Position numbers and translations under genes: made by a program. Shown here in pieces: positions 39,645-48,626 of a DNA stretch of 64,000 nucleotides (within the stretch, counting starts at the first letter, position 1; each line of letters starts with the position of its first letter). Source of the DNA: a virus. The DNA lies in IMG/VR virus record IMGVR_UViG_3300037502_000580, positions 1 through 64,000 of that record, one strand, 5' to 3'. The notes below the pieces were generated by a model, which was not told the origin of the DNA, ran no database searches, and saw only the letters and a program-made list of their open reading frames with translations.

Positions 39645-42116
39645 ATGGCTATTGAAAAATCGGTTTATTCAGCACCAATGGGACTCGCTGATTTAGCACA
39701 AGAACCGGATATCGAGATTGAGATCGAAGACCCCGAGAGTGTTGAGATCCGCGCCGGTGGGCTTGAGATAGAAATTGGCAAAGGTGGTGGAGAGGGGCTT
39801 GATGACTTCACTGCAAACCTGGCTGAGCATTTAGATGACAGCGCATTAGGTGTTCTAGCCGATGAATTAGTTGGCAACTTCACACAAGATAAAGACTCCC
39901 GCAAAGACTGGGAGAAAACATACAAAGATGGACTGAAGTTACTGGGCCTAAAGATTGAAGATAGAACAGAACCTTGGCCCGGAGCCTGCGGTGTATTTCA
40001 CCCGCTACTCACAGAGGCGGTGGTTAGATTCCAAGCCGATGCGATTATGGAGACTTTCCCCGCGTCAGGCCCGGTTAAGACGCAGATTATTGGAAAACTT
40101 ACCCGACAGAAGGAACAAGCAGCGATTCGTGTCAAAGATGACATGAACTACAAGCTCACGGTAGGCATGTCTGAGTACCGTGCAGAGCATGAAAGGATGC
40201 TGTGGAGCCTTGCGTTGGCGGGTTCCGCGTTCAAAAAGGTCTATTTCGACCCCAATTTAGACCGGCAAGTGTCACTTTTTGTCCCGGCAGAAGACTTTAT
40301 TATCAGTTACGGGGCCTCAGACCTAAGAACGTGCGGCAGATACACGCACGTCATGCGTAAAACGGTCAACGATGTTAAGAAGTTACAGGTTGCGAGGTTC
40401 TACAGAGACGTAGAACTGCCTGATCCTGACCAGATGCCCACTGATTTTAGTGAGGTTGACCCCGAGGACGATGCCTCGACCATCATTCAGGACGACAGAT
40501 ATCTCATTTTAGAGATGCACGTTGACCTTGATATCGAGGAAGACCCCTTTAGAGACGAAGATGGCATTGCACTTCCATATGTAGTCACGATTGAGAGGTC
40601 ATCGAACACGATTCTGTCCATACGTCGTAACTGGAACCCCGATGACAAGCTGCGTTTAAAGCGCATGCACTTCGTTCATTACATCTACATCCCCGGTTTT
40701 GGCTTCTACGGCTACGGTCTCATACATCTTATCGGTGGACACTCTAAATCCAGCACCTCTTTGCTGCGTCAACTGGTCGATGCGGGTACGTTGGCGAACC
40801 TTCCTGGCGGTCTTAAGACCCGTGGGTTGCGGATTAAGGGTGATGACACCCCGATTGCGCCTGGAGAGTTCCGAGATGTGGACGTGGCGAGTGGAAGTAT
40901 CACTGAAAACATCACTTTCCTGCCCTACAAAGAGCCGAGTCAGACCCTATTGGCACTTATGGACAACATTGTTGCCCAGGGGCGGTCACTTGCGGCTGTT
41001 GCAGAGCTGAAAATACAAGATGTCAACAAAGAAACGCCTGTTGGCACTACGTTAGCCCTCTTAGAGCGGTCTCTGAAGGTCATGTCAGCGGTACAAGCGC
41101 GGATACATGCCGCGATGAAGATCGAGTTTGGTCTTCTGAAGGAGATCATCGCTGAATTTGCCCCTGATGAGTACGAGTACGAGCCAGATGGTGCGTTTGA
41201 TGGGCTGGTTGAGGCCAGCCGTGACGACTACGAGCTTGTTGAGGTGGTGCCGGTCTCTGATCCCAACGCATCGACGTTCAGCCAGCGGGTTATTCAGTAC
41301 CAAGCAGCACTTCAGTTAGCCAATACAGCGCCACAACTGTATGACATGGCTCAGTTGCACAGGCAGATGCTTGAAACGCTGGGCATGAGGAACGTGCAGA
41401 AGATTCTGCCGCTGGATGAGGACAAGAAACCGGTAGATCCGATCTCTGAGAACATGAACATCATGAATATGAAGCCTGTGAAGGCCTTCTTGTATCAAGA
41501 TCATGATGCTCACCTCAAGGTTCACACGGCGATGGCACAAGATCCGGTACTTGCACAGGCGCTAGGACAGAACCCGCAGGCTCAGACCATGGCGGCGGCT
41601 CTTCAGGCTCACATTGCTGAGCATTTGGCCTTCCAATACCGTCAGAAGATTGAGACTGTCATGGGTGCGCCTCTGCCCCCGCCTGATGCTCCGTTGCCTG
41701 AGGCCATGGAGATTGAGATGTCTCGTGTTGCTGCACAGGCAGCACAGATGGTTACGGGCATGAGTCGTCAAGAGATGGCGGCGATGCAGGCCCAGCAAGC
41801 CCAGCAGGATCCGGTTGTGCAGATGCAGCAGCAAGAACTGCAGCTTAAGACCGCAGAACTACAGCGCAAGGCACAGAAAGATCAGATGGACTCGCAGCTT
41901 AGAGCAGCACAGATTGAGACCGAAAGGTTGCGGATTGAACAACAGGCCGAGATTGATGGTGCCCGGCTTGGCGCACAGATAGCCAAAGATCAGACTCAAC
42001 AGCAGTTCCAAGAGAGTGTTGAGGCGGTGAAGCAGGAAATAGAGGGTACACGGATGGGGATGGACATGGCTAGATCCCTAGAACAGGCGCAAGCCAAACA
42101 ACCACAAGGTGAATAA
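39645..42116 (+). CDS. Portal protein, short-tailed phage type
   Basis: 823 residues. GAGCGVFHPLLTEAVVRFQA-like sequence near residue 110 (WPGACGVFHPLLTEAV), VPAEDFIISYGASDLRTC near residue 220 and GGHSKSSTSLLRQLVDAGTL near residue 365 match large podovirus portals. Residues about 680-820 are a long Gln/Ala/Met helical barrel-like tail. It forms the dodecameric entry ring for DNA and the tail attachment site. Confidence 0.88.
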   Translation: MAIEKSVYSAPMGLADLAQEPDIEIEIEDPESVEIRAGGLEIEIGKGGGEGLDDFTANLAEHLDDSALGVLADELVGNFTQDKDSRKDWEKTYKDGLKLLGLKIEDRTEPWPGACGVFHPLLTEAVVRFQADAIMETFPASGPVKTQIIGKLTRQKEQAAIRVKDDMNYKLTVGMSEYRAEHERMLWSLALAGSAFKKVYFDPNLDRQVSLFVPAEDFIISYGASDLRTCGRYTHVMRKTVNDVKKLQVARFYRDVELPDPDQMPTDFSEVDPEDDASTIIQDDRYLILEMHVDLDIEEDPFRDEDGIALPYVVTIERSSNTILSIRRNWNPDDKLRLKRMHFVHYIYIPGFGFYGYGLIHLIGGHSKSSTSLLRQLVDAGTLANLPGGLKTRGLRIKGDDTPIAPGEFRDVDVASGSITENITFLPYKEPSQTLLALMDNIVAQGRSLAAVAELKIQDVNKETPVGTTLALLERSLKVMSAVQARIHAAMKIEFGLLKEIIAEFAPDEYEYEPDGAFDGLVEASRDDYELVEVVPVSDPNASTFSQRVIQYQAALQLANTAPQLYDMAQLHRQMLETLGMRNVQKILPLDEDKKPVDPISENMNIMNMKPVKAFLYQDHDAHLKVHTAMAQDPVLAQALGQNPQAQTMAAALQAHIAEHLAFQYRQKIETVMGAPLPPPDAPLPEAMEIEMSRVAAQAAQMVTGMSRQEMAAMQAQQAQQDPVVQMQQQELQLKTAELQRKAQKDQMDSQLRAAQIETERLRIEQQAEIDGARLGAQIAKDQTQQQFQESVEAVKQEIEGTRMGMDMARSLEQAQAKQPQGE

Positions 42117-42319
42117 TGGAAGCACCACGATCCTTTGAGGAGCTTATTCGGAAGAAAATCCGAGATCACATGAACAACTACGCCGATGATTTAGCGACCG
42201 GCGGCGCAAAAGATTACCCCGACTATAGGTTTCAGGTCGGAGTTATTCAAGGATTAGCCATGGCAGAACGGGAAATCCTTGACCTTGTTGAAACCGCGAG
42301 AAAGGCAGAAGGACTATGA
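42116..42319 (+). CDS. Hypothetical protein
   Basis: 67 residues; helical (FEELIRKKIRDHMNNYADDL), with GVIQGLAMAEREILDLVE at the end. Shares a base with the portal stop and overlaps the next gene by four bases, so it is co-translated. Common small partner of portal genes, role unknown. Confidence 0.7.
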   Translation: MEAPRSFEELIRKKIRDHMNNYADDLATGGAKDYPDYRFQVGVIQGLAMAEREILDLVETARKAEGL

Positions 42320-42714
42320 CATCACGCATAGGTGCAGTGGATAAAGAAGCGACCGTTAGAAAGGCGCAAGAGATTGGGGAAATAAAGATGCCCAATCCGG
42401 TGGGGTACAAGATATTAATTACCCTGCCGAGAATAGAGGACAAGATTGGTGATTCAGGAATCATTCTGGCTGACTCTACAAAGAAAGCCGAAGAAGTAGC
42501 ATCTTGTTTGGGTTTTGTTCTTAAGCTGGGCGAACTCGCATACCGAGATCAGGATAAGTTTCCTAATGGCCCATGGTGCAAAGAAGGTGATTTTGTCATC
42601 ATGCGTAATTATTCTGGAACCCGCTTCTTGGTTGATGGACAAGAGTTTCGGTTGATTAATGACGACCAAGTTGAGGCGGTCGTTGACGATCCTCGTGGTT
42701 ACACACGTGCGTAA
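42316..42714 (+). CDS. GroES (Cpn10)-like co-chaperonin
   Basis: 132 residues. NPVGYKILITLPRIEDKIGD ... SGIILADSTKKAEEVA ... GFVLKLGELAYRD ... CKEGDFVIMRNYSGTRFLVDG ... INDDQVEAVV follows the Cpn10 layout: beta-barrel with a mobile loop region around residues 45-60. It probably works with host GroEL to fold the major capsid protein, encoded 2 kb downstream. Confidence 0.75.
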   Translation: MTSRIGAVDKEATVRKAQEIGEIKMPNPVGYKILITLPRIEDKIGDSGIILADSTKKAEEVASCLGFVLKLGELAYRDQDKFPNGPWCKEGDFVIMRNYSGTRFLVDGQEFRLINDDQVEAVVDDPRGYTRA

Positions 42715-42724
42715 GGAGTAGGAA

Positions 42725-43777
42725 ATGCCAAAAGAAGAAATCGTTACCACCCTAGAAGAAATCAATAGTCAGCTCGCTAATAAGGGCGATCTGCCCGAAG
42801 TAGAACCTGAAGGCACAGAAATTGGTTTCCCACCGGAACCAAAAGACCCGCCTAAGAAGCAGGCCAAAGAGAAGATTGATATAGAAATTGTTGATGACAC
42901 GCCCCCGGAAGATCGTGGGCGTAAGCCCATGAAGACTCCCCCTAAGGACGGGGATGAGATCGACGAGGTTAATGAGAAAGTCCAGAAGCGCATGGACGAA
43001 CTCAAACGCGCTTGGCATGAAGAGCGCAGGGCTAAAGAACAGGCAGCTAGGGAGCAGTCAGAGGCTCTAGCATATGCAAAAGCCCTGGTGGAAGAGAATA
43101 AACGGCTACAGAAGAAACTCAGTGCCGGTGAGCAGATTATGGTTAAGGAAGCTCAGACTAAAGCTGAGTTGGCCCTTAAGTCTGCCAAACGTTCTCTACA
43201 AGAAGCACAGGAAAGTGGGGACTCAGAAAAGGCCGCAGATGCCATGTCTGAGATTACTAGGGTGACTATGGAGCAGGAGAATTGGAAGAGATTCCAACCT
43301 ACTCAAGTACCTGACGATCCTGAACCCACTTTACAACCGCAAAATAATAATGTAGCTTACTCACAAACTGTTCAGCAGCAGACAGCCGCTCCTGACGAAA
43401 AGGCCGTGTCTTGGTATAACAAAAATACCTGGTTCGGCGTTGACGAAGAGAGAACTGCATTTGCTTATGGACTGCATCAGAAATTAGTCAATGAAGGGAT
43501 TGATCCCCGAAGTGACAGTTACTACGAGCGCATTGACGCTCGGCTGCGGCAAGTTTTTCCCGAGAAGTTTACCTCTGAGACTCCAGAAGATCATGAGGAA
43601 GACGTTCAGCAAAAACGGGTAGAAAAACGCCAACAAACAACGGTGGTAGCACCGGCGACACGGACGACCTCAAGTAAGAAAATTGTCCTGACTAAATCTC
43701 AGGTAGCAATAGCTCGGCGCTTGGGTGTTCCTTTAGAAGTTTATGCGAAACATGTTGCTCTGCAGGAGAATAGATAA
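42725..43777 (+). CDS. Scaffold protein (putative)
   Basis: 350 residues, acidic and helical. Residues about 80-190 form a charged coiled coil (KRMDELKRAWHEERRAKEQA; ALVEENKRLQKKLSAGEQI), flanked by flexible Pro-rich ends. It lies before the capsid gene, as scaffolds do, and has no enzymatic motif. The stop and the next start overlap (TAATG). Confidence 0.75.
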   Translation: MPKEEIVTTLEEINSQLANKGDLPEVEPEGTEIGFPPEPKDPPKKQAKEKIDIEIVDDTPPEDRGRKPMKTPPKDGDEIDEVNEKVQKRMDELKRAWHEERRAKEQAAREQSEALAYAKALVEENKRLQKKLSAGEQIMVKEAQTKAELALKSAKRSLQEAQESGDSEKAADAMSEITRVTMEQENWKRFQPTQVPDDPEPTLQPQNNNVAYSQTVQQQTAAPDEKAVSWYNKNTWFGVDEERTAFAYGLHQKLVNEGIDPRSDSYYERIDARLRQVFPEKFTSETPEDHEEDVQQKRVEKRQQTTVVAPATRTTSSKKIVLTKSQVAIARRLGVPLEVYAKHVALQENR

Positions 43778-44214
43778 TGGGAAATCGTACTGATCGTGAA
43801 CTTGAGTCTCGGGAGAAGACTTCCCGTTCTGTTGTCTATCGTCCAGCTAACCAGCTTCCTGATCCCAATCCACAAGATGGGTATACGTTCCGCTGGATTC
43901 GCACAGCAATCATGGGGCAGTCCGATGCTCGGAATGTCTCCACGCAGCTTCGTGATGGTTACTCACCTGTTAAATTGCAAGACCATCCTGAGTTGATGAT
44001 TCCGTCAGACCCTAAAGGTGGTGAAAATGTCGAGATTGGCGGCTTGATGCTCTGCAAAGCTCCTATCGAGCAAGTAGACGCAAGAAAAGCCTATTATGAG
44101 CGTGTTAATCAGCAGCAGATTCAATCTGTTGATAACAGCTTTATGCGAGAAAATGATCCGAGGATGCCTCTCTTTTCTGAGAAGCGGTCTGAGGTGAGTT
44201 TTGTTAAACGTTAA
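43777..44214 (+). CDS. Small virion-assembly protein, unknown
   Basis: 145 residues. RPANQLPDPNPQDGYTFRWI near residue 23 and a helical end with NSFMRENDPRMPLFSEKRS. I recall such proteins (NPQ-GY-FRWIR) between scaffold and capsid genes in related phages. Function unknown. Confidence 0.7.
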   Translation: MGNRTDRELESREKTSRSVVYRPANQLPDPNPQDGYTFRWIRTAIMGQSDARNVSTQLRDGYSPVKLQDHPELMIPSDPKGGENVEIGGLMLCKAPIEQVDARKAYYERVNQQQIQSVDNSFMRENDPRMPLFSEKRSEVSFVKR

Positions 44215-44231
44215 CCTCATAGGAGTTGAAT

Positions 44232-44852
44232 ATGGCTTACCCTACTGTTAGTAAACCGTACGGTTTTAAGCCTGTTAACCGGATTGATGGTCTACCGTAT
44301 GCTGGTGCTGTTCAGCAAATTCGTATTGCCAGCACCTACAACACGGCTATCTATTTCGGTGACACGGTTAAAATCGTTGCCGGTGGTTCTATTGAACTGT
44401 CTGGCGCAACCACGAGCGGCACCATTGTTGGCGTGTTCATGGGATGTCAGTATGTAAATTCCCAAGGACAAACCATTCAGGCTCAGTACTACCCCGGCAC
44501 CAGCGCAACCAGCGCGATTGCTTACGTAGTTGTTGACCCGTATGCTGCATTTAAAGTGGCTATCACTACCTCTGGCGATGCCGGTGTGGTTACTGGTGCA
44601 AACCAGACCATTGTTGGCGCTAACGTAGCTACTGTTTATGGCACCGGATCTACCATTACTGGTGATTCTGGATCTTCTGTTGTTCTTCCGGCAAACGGTG
44701 CTGGTGCTGCTACCACGCTTCCGTTCCGTGTCATTGCTGTTGTTCCTGACACTGCTTATGATTCCAGCGGTACGATTATTTACCCTGAAGTCATTGTGAA
44801 GATTAACGACCCGCAATACTCGGCTCTGACCGGTACTGCGTACACGGCTTAA
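44232..44852 (+). CDS. Virion protein, probable capsid decoration/vertex
   Basis: 206 residues from the ATG at 44232, six bases after AGGAG; an upstream TTG is less likely. MAYPTVSKPYGFKPVNRID then beta-rich Gly/Ala/Thr sequence without charged helices. Directly before the major capsid gene and with a strong ribosome site, so likely abundant in the head. Confidence 0.7.
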   Translation: MAYPTVSKPYGFKPVNRIDGLPYAGAVQQIRIASTYNTAIYFGDTVKIVAGGSIELSGATTSGTIVGVFMGCQYVNSQGQTIQAQYYPGTSATSAIAYVVVDPYAAFKVAITTSGDAGVVTGANQTIVGANVATVYGTGSTITGDSGSSVVLPANGAGAATTLPFRVIAVVPDTAYDSSGTIIYPEVIVKINDPQYSALTGTAYTA

Positions 44853-44863
44853 GGAGAATTTAA

Positions 44864-45775
44864 ATGGCTATTTCACGCGCCCAACTACTGAAAGAGCTGC
44901 TCCCAGGCCTTAATGCGTTGTTTGGTCTGGAGTATGCGAAGTATGGTGAAGAGCATAAAGAGGTCTATGAAACTGAGACTTCTGAGCGTTCTTTTGAAGA
45001 AGAAACCAAACTGTCCGGCTTCTCTGCCGCCCCGGTTAAACCCGAAGGTCAGGCAATTGCGTATGACAACGCACAAGAAGCATGGACGGCTCGTTATACG
45101 CACGAAACCATTGCTCTTGGTTTCTCGATCACTGAAGAGGCGATTGAGGACAACCTGTACGACAGCCTGTCGTCCCGGTATACCAAGGCCCTGGCCCGTG
45201 CTATGGCGTACACCAAGCAGGTTAAGGCTGCTGCGGTTCTGAATAATGGCTTCGCTGCCGGTGTTACATACGGTGACGGTCAGCCCCTGTTCTCCACCGT
45301 GCATCCCCTCGTGTCTGGTGGCGTCAACTCCAACCGTCCCGCTACTAACGCTGACCTGAATGAGACTTCTCTTGAGAACGCTACCATTCAGATCGCTGCG
45401 TGGACAGACGAGCGTGGTCTTCTGATCGCTGCTAAACCCCGTAAGCTGGTTATTCCTCCTGCGCTTATGTTCGTTGCTAAGCGCCTGTTGGATACGGAGC
45501 TTCGTGTTGCTACCGCTGATAATGACCTTAACGCCTTGCGCGCCATGGGTACGATCAGTGAGGGCTACACCGTTAACCACTTCCTGACGGATACCAATGC
45601 ATGGTTCCTGACGACGGATGTGCCCAACGGTCTGAAGCATTTTGTTCGTACCCCGATGCAGACCTCCATGGACGGAGACTTTGACACCGGTAACGTACGT
45701 TACAAAGCCCGTGAGCGTTATAGCTTTGGCGTCTCGGATCCTCTCGGTATTTTCGGATCTCCTGGCTCCAACTAA
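44864..45775 (+). CDS. Major capsid protein, Mu gpT-like
   Basis: 303 residues. The N-terminal ERSFEEETKLSGFSAAPVK, EAWTARYTHETIALGFSITEEAIEDN (in two parts), TYGDGQPLFSTVHPLV and KPRKLVIPPALMFVAKRLL patterns match Mu-type (gpT-like) HK97-fold capsid proteins. GGAG lies upstream and a strong terminator downstream, consistent with high expression. Confidence 0.88.
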   Translation: MAISRAQLLKELLPGLNALFGLEYAKYGEEHKEVYETETSERSFEEETKLSGFSAAPVKPEGQAIAYDNAQEAWTARYTHETIALGFSITEEAIEDNLYDSLSSRYTKALARAMAYTKQVKAAAVLNNGFAAGVTYGDGQPLFSTVHPLVSGGVNSNRPATNADLNETSLENATIQIAAWTDERGLLIAAKPRKLVIPPALMFVAKRLLDTELRVATADNDLNALRAMGTISEGYTVNHFLTDTNAWFLTTDVPNGLKHFVRTPMQTSMDGDFDTGNVRYKARERYSFGVSDPLGIFGSPGSN

Positions 45776-45785
45776 GCAGGGTGAA

Positions 45786-45814
45786 GAAAAGGGGCTTGCG
45801 CCCCTTTTCTTTTT
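45786..45814 (+). terminator. Rightward intrinsic terminator after the capsid gene
   Basis: GAAAAGGGGC pairs with GCCCCTTTTC around TTGC, followed by T(5). It separates the head operon from the fibre/basic protein genes. Confidence 0.9.
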
Positions 45815-45861
45815 GCGGTACTGTTGTTTTAAGTCCAAGATTTTTACCTATATCGACAGGC

Positions 45862-45889
45862 TTGGCTGACTTAGTAGAGACGATATAGG
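45862..45889 (+). promoter_or_regulatory. Weak sigma70-like promoter
   Basis: TTGGCT, 16-base spacer, TATAGG, located after the terminator and 27 bases before the next gene. Match to consensus is only moderate. Confidence 0.3.
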
Positions 45890-45916
45890 AATGTGCTACT
45901 ACACAAGGAGTTAGAA

Positions 45917-46405
45917 ATGGCACGCACTACTTTTTCGGGGCCAGTAGCGTCCCAAAATGGATTTATCAGCGTAGCTTCTACGTCTGGCAAATTACTCGCT
46001 ATTACCGCGCCTGCAGCGCTCTCTGCAGATACCACGCTTGTTTTCCCTAACGGTGCTGGTACAAACGGTCAAGTTCTTACTACTAATGGCACCGGTACGC
46101 TTAGCTGGACTACTAATGGCGCAGGTACCGTAACTTCTGTTGGTGGTACTGGTACGGTAAACGGTCTTACTCTGACCGGTACGGTTACTTCTTCTGGCTC
46201 ACTGACCCTCGGTGGATCTTTTGCTCTGCCGACAAGCACTGCCGCTGCTGTTGCTGATATTGCCAATGCGATTAATACCACTGGTAAATACACCGGCAAG
46301 ATGGTTGTTGATTACGCTACCGGAATTATCTATACGGCGGTCGGCGCAACGGCTGGATCAGACTGGGCACCCTCTGACGCTAGTGGTCTCGTAACCCCGG
46401 CCTAA
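45917..46405 (+). CDS. Short fibre-like virion protein
   Basis: 162 residues from the ATG at 45917, six bases after GGAG. Residues 50-110 are Thr/Gly/Ser/Val repeats (GTVTSVGGTGTVNGLTLTGT) typical of phage fibre shafts. Placed right after the capsid gene, it may be a head fibre rather than a tail fibre. Confidence 0.7.
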   Translation: MARTTFSGPVASQNGFISVASTSGKLLAITAPAALSADTTLVFPNGAGTNGQVLTTNGTGTLSWTTNGAGTVTSVGGTGTVNGLTLTGTVTSSGSLTLGGSFALPTSTAAAVADIANAINTTGKYTGKMVVDYATGIIYTAVGATAGSDWAPSDASGLVTPA

Positions 46406-46418
46406 TAAGGAGGCTTGC

Positions 46419-46730
46419 ATGGGTATGCAAACCGATGTCCTAGCGACAAAGCCGTTAACGGCAACGGGTAACTTTAAAGACCAGGGTGATCAAAATATCC
46501 CTCGTTCCCGCATTAAGACGATCTATGCAGTTAACGGTACAAGTGCCGGTTCTGTTGTGATTCGCCAAGGTGGGGCTTCGGGGGACGTGATTATCACGGT
46601 CAATACCGCTGCTAATACGACGGCTGGCTACACCATTATCCCGGTGCCGGGTGAAGGCGTTCTCTGTAAAGAGGGCGACCTGCATGGCACCATTACCAAC
46701 ACCACATCCATTACTCTTTTCTACGGGTAA
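46419..46730 (+). CDS. Small beta-rich virion protein
   Basis: 103 residues; IPRSRIKTIYAVNGTSAGSV and IIPVPGEGVLCKEGDLHGTI suggest a compact beta-sandwich. AAGGAGG lies upstream. Possibly a capsid decoration protein; not identified. Confidence 0.7.
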   Translation: MGMQTDVLATKPLTATGNFKDQGDQNIPRSRIKTIYAVNGTSAGSVVIRQGGASGDVIITVNTAANTTAGYTIIPVPGEGVLCKEGDLHGTITNTTSITLFYG

Positions 46731-46734
46731 TCCC

Positions 46735-46989
46735 ATGGCTAAGACCCCGGCTTGGCAGCGTAAAGAAGGCAAGAACCCTAAGGGTGGTTTAAATGCCAAA
46801 GGACGTGCCTCTTATAATGCTGCTAATCCGGGTAAGCCTGGGCTAAAGGCTCCGCAACCTGAGGGTGGCGCTCGTAAGAAGTCATTCTGTGCCCGTATGA
46901 CCGGCATGAAGAAGAAACTTACTTCTGCAAAGACCGCGAATGACCCGAACAGCCGGATCAATAAATCTTTACGTGCATGGAAATGTTAA
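46735..46989 (+). CDS. DUF6321-like basic protein
   Basis: 84 residues from MAKTPAWQRKEGKNPKGGLN. AKGRASYNAANPGKPGLKAP, SFCARMTGMKKKLTSAKTA and NDPNSRINKSLRAWKC form a strongly conserved phage pattern I recall as DUF6321. Highly basic; a DNA-condensing or virion-associated role is plausible but not shown. Confidence 0.8.
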   Translation: MAKTPAWQRKEGKNPKGGLNAKGRASYNAANPGKPGLKAPQPEGGARKKSFCARMTGMKKKLTSAKTANDPNSRINKSLRAWKC

Positions 46990-47235
46990 ATGGAGATGAT
47001 GCTTTGGAATATCGCGTTGAGCGCGATAGTGGCGGTGATGGGCATGTTGCTTAAGGGCAAGTTTGATGAGTTGCAGCGCATCAGTATCCTGCTTAATAGA
47101 ACGCGGGAAGAAGTAGCGCGAGACCACATCACACGTGCAGAAGTTAGAGCGGATCTGGAAAAGATTCGTGAACATTTTGACAATGGCTTTAAGCGTCTTG
47201 AGGACAAGATAGACGCTCTAGCGCAAAGGAATTGA
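46990..47235 (+). CDS. Membrane-anchored coiled-coil protein
   Basis: 81 residues. One N-terminal transmembrane helix (MLWNIALSAIVAVMGMLLK) then a charged coiled coil to the end. It starts immediately after the previous stop. Spanin-like shape, but in the structural region; function unknown. Confidence 0.7.
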   Translation: MEMMLWNIALSAIVAVMGMLLKGKFDELQRISILLNRTREEVARDHITRAEVRADLEKIREHFDNGFKRLEDKIDALAQRN

Positions 47236-47236
47236 C

Positions 47237-47872
47237 ATGGCTAAGAGACTTCGTAACGTAGCACTTCTTGGTGGAGCAGCACTTCTTGCCTCAAAGATGT
47301 TAGGTGGTAAGAAAGAAGCCGAGACCCCCCGTGCGGAATCGAAGGAAGATCAAGAACGTGACCGTAGGGAATCAGCAATTGCTGGCCCTCTGCGTGCCTT
47401 GGCTTCTACCACCCCCGCTACCGAACCCAAGTCTGAGGCACGTAAACCCACTGCCCGTAAGGCTGCACCGGCAGAAGCACCTGGCATTTCTGTAGAAGAA
47501 GGTCGGGCGGCTATGGGCCTCCCCCGCGAAGCTCGTGGAAGAAGCTCTGGGGTTATGGAAGGGGCGTCGGCCTCTGGACTACCCCGTGAAGCTCGTGGTC
47601 GTGGTATGGATGAAGGAATAACTACCTCTGGGTTGCCACGCGAAGCTCGTGGCGTTCCTCGTGGAGATGTTCCTGGTTCTCAGGTCTATGCTCAGATTAA
47701 TGCAGACCGCATTGCCCGTCAGCGCCGTGCCGCAGAAGAAGATCGGTTTATGTCTGGTGGCATGAAAGAAGGCGGTAAGGTAAAGATGCAGTCTGGTGGC
47801 ATGGTTGGTAAGGCTTCTAAACGTGCTGATGGTATCGCTACCAAAGGCAAAACCCGCTGCAGGATCATCTAA
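47237..47872 (+). CDS. Basic low-complexity protein with C-terminal ADGIA-GKT motif
   Basis: 211 residues. A hydrophobic start (LRNVALLGGAALLASKMLGG) is followed by charged sequence with three repeats of GLPREARGR-type units (residues about 92-145) and a glycine/lysine tail KRADGIATKGKTRCRII. The tail motif recurs in the next gene. Confidence 0.7.
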   Translation: MAKRLRNVALLGGAALLASKMLGGKKEAETPRAESKEDQERDRRESAIAGPLRALASTTPATEPKSEARKPTARKAAPAEAPGISVEEGRAAMGLPREARGRSSGVMEGASASGLPREARGRGMDEGITTSGLPREARGVPRGDVPGSQVYAQINADRIARQRRAAEEDRFMSGGMKEGGKVKMQSGGMVGKASKRADGIATKGKTRCRII

Positions 47873-47874
47873 TC

Positions 47875-48189
47875 ATGGCAAATTATCCGATGAAGACTCG
47901 TAAGTCCTCTAAGTTCCGTGAGCGAGAGGATGAGAAAAAAGAACTTCAAGACCTAGCAGACACACCTCCTAGCATGTTGAGTGAAGGTGAGCGGTTTAGG
48001 CTTTTTGGTAAGACAACGAAGCCGCTAGATCCTACACAGAGGGCTGAGCCGAAGAAAGAGGAGTCGTTTGAAGAGCGTATGCGTAAGGCTGATCCCGCAC
48101 AACGCAAATATATGTTGGCTAAAGGTGGCTTTGTTCGTGCCGCTGATGGTATTGCTAAACGTGGTAAAACGAAAGGAAAGATGCTATGA
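47875..48189 (+). CDS. Basic protein with C-terminal ADGIA-GKT motif
   Basis: 104 residues, charged and probably flexible, ending GGFVRAADGIAKRGKTKGKM. It overlaps the next small gene by four bases. Confidence 0.7.
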   Translation: MANYPMKTRKSSKFREREDEKKELQDLADTPPSMLSEGERFRLFGKTTKPLDPTQRAEPKKEESFEERMRKADPAQRKYMLAKGGFVRAADGIAKRGKTKGKML

Positions 48190-48341
48190 AGAAGGCAATG
48201 GGTGTGGCTCCCACCAAAATGGGCAAAGTTAAGACCGCTACTAAACCTGATGGCGTTATTAAAAAAGGCGCTACCAAGGGTAAGCAAATTAAGATGGCCT
48301 ACGGCGGCAAAGTGAAGATGCGTGGCGGCGGGAAGTGCTAA
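48186..48341 (+). CDS. 51-residue basic protein
   Basis: MKKAMGVAPTKMGKVKTATK onward, with DGVIKKGATKGK and a tail GGKVKMRGGGKC. It shares the DG-(I/V)-x-K-G-x-TKGK core with its upstream neighbour. ATGA overlap before it and TAAATG after it support a real gene. Confidence 0.7.
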   Translation: MKKAMGVAPTKMGKVKTATKPDGVIKKGATKGKQIKMAYGGKVKMRGGGKC

Positions 48342-48626
48342 ATGAGACCCTCGCGCGGGATGGGGGCTATCAGCCCCTCTAAGATGCCCAGGGCCAAGAC
48401 AGGACGCCGCAAAGATGGTGACTCGTTTCAGACGTTCAAAGATGGCGGGAAGGTCAAGTCTCGCGTCAATGAGGCAGGTGTTTACACAAAGCCTGGGATG
48501 CGTAAGAGCCTTTTTGAAAAGATTAAAGGTTCTGCGACTCAAGGGACTGCTGCGGGTCAATGGTCAGCAAGAAAAGCACAACTCTTGGCAAAGAAGTACA
48601 AAGCCGCAGGTGGTGGATATAAGTGA
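48342..48626 (+). CDS. Basic phage protein, conserved-looking
   Basis: 94 residues. VNEAGVYTKPGMRKSLFEKI then KGSATQGTAAGQWSARKAQL and LAKKYKAAGGGYK are familiar from small basic proteins of aquatic phages. Function unknown. Confidence 0.75.
   Translation: MRPSRGMGAISPSKMPRAKTGRRKDGDSFQTFKDGGKVKSRVNEAGVYTKPGMRKSLFEKIKGSATQGTAAGQWSARKAQLLAKKYKAAGGGYK

Noticed and set aside
44885-45838. A 317-codon leftward frame opposite the major capsid gene
   Set aside because: It is an antisense shadow produced by codon bias of the capsid gene; composition is not protein-like and no ribosome site is present.
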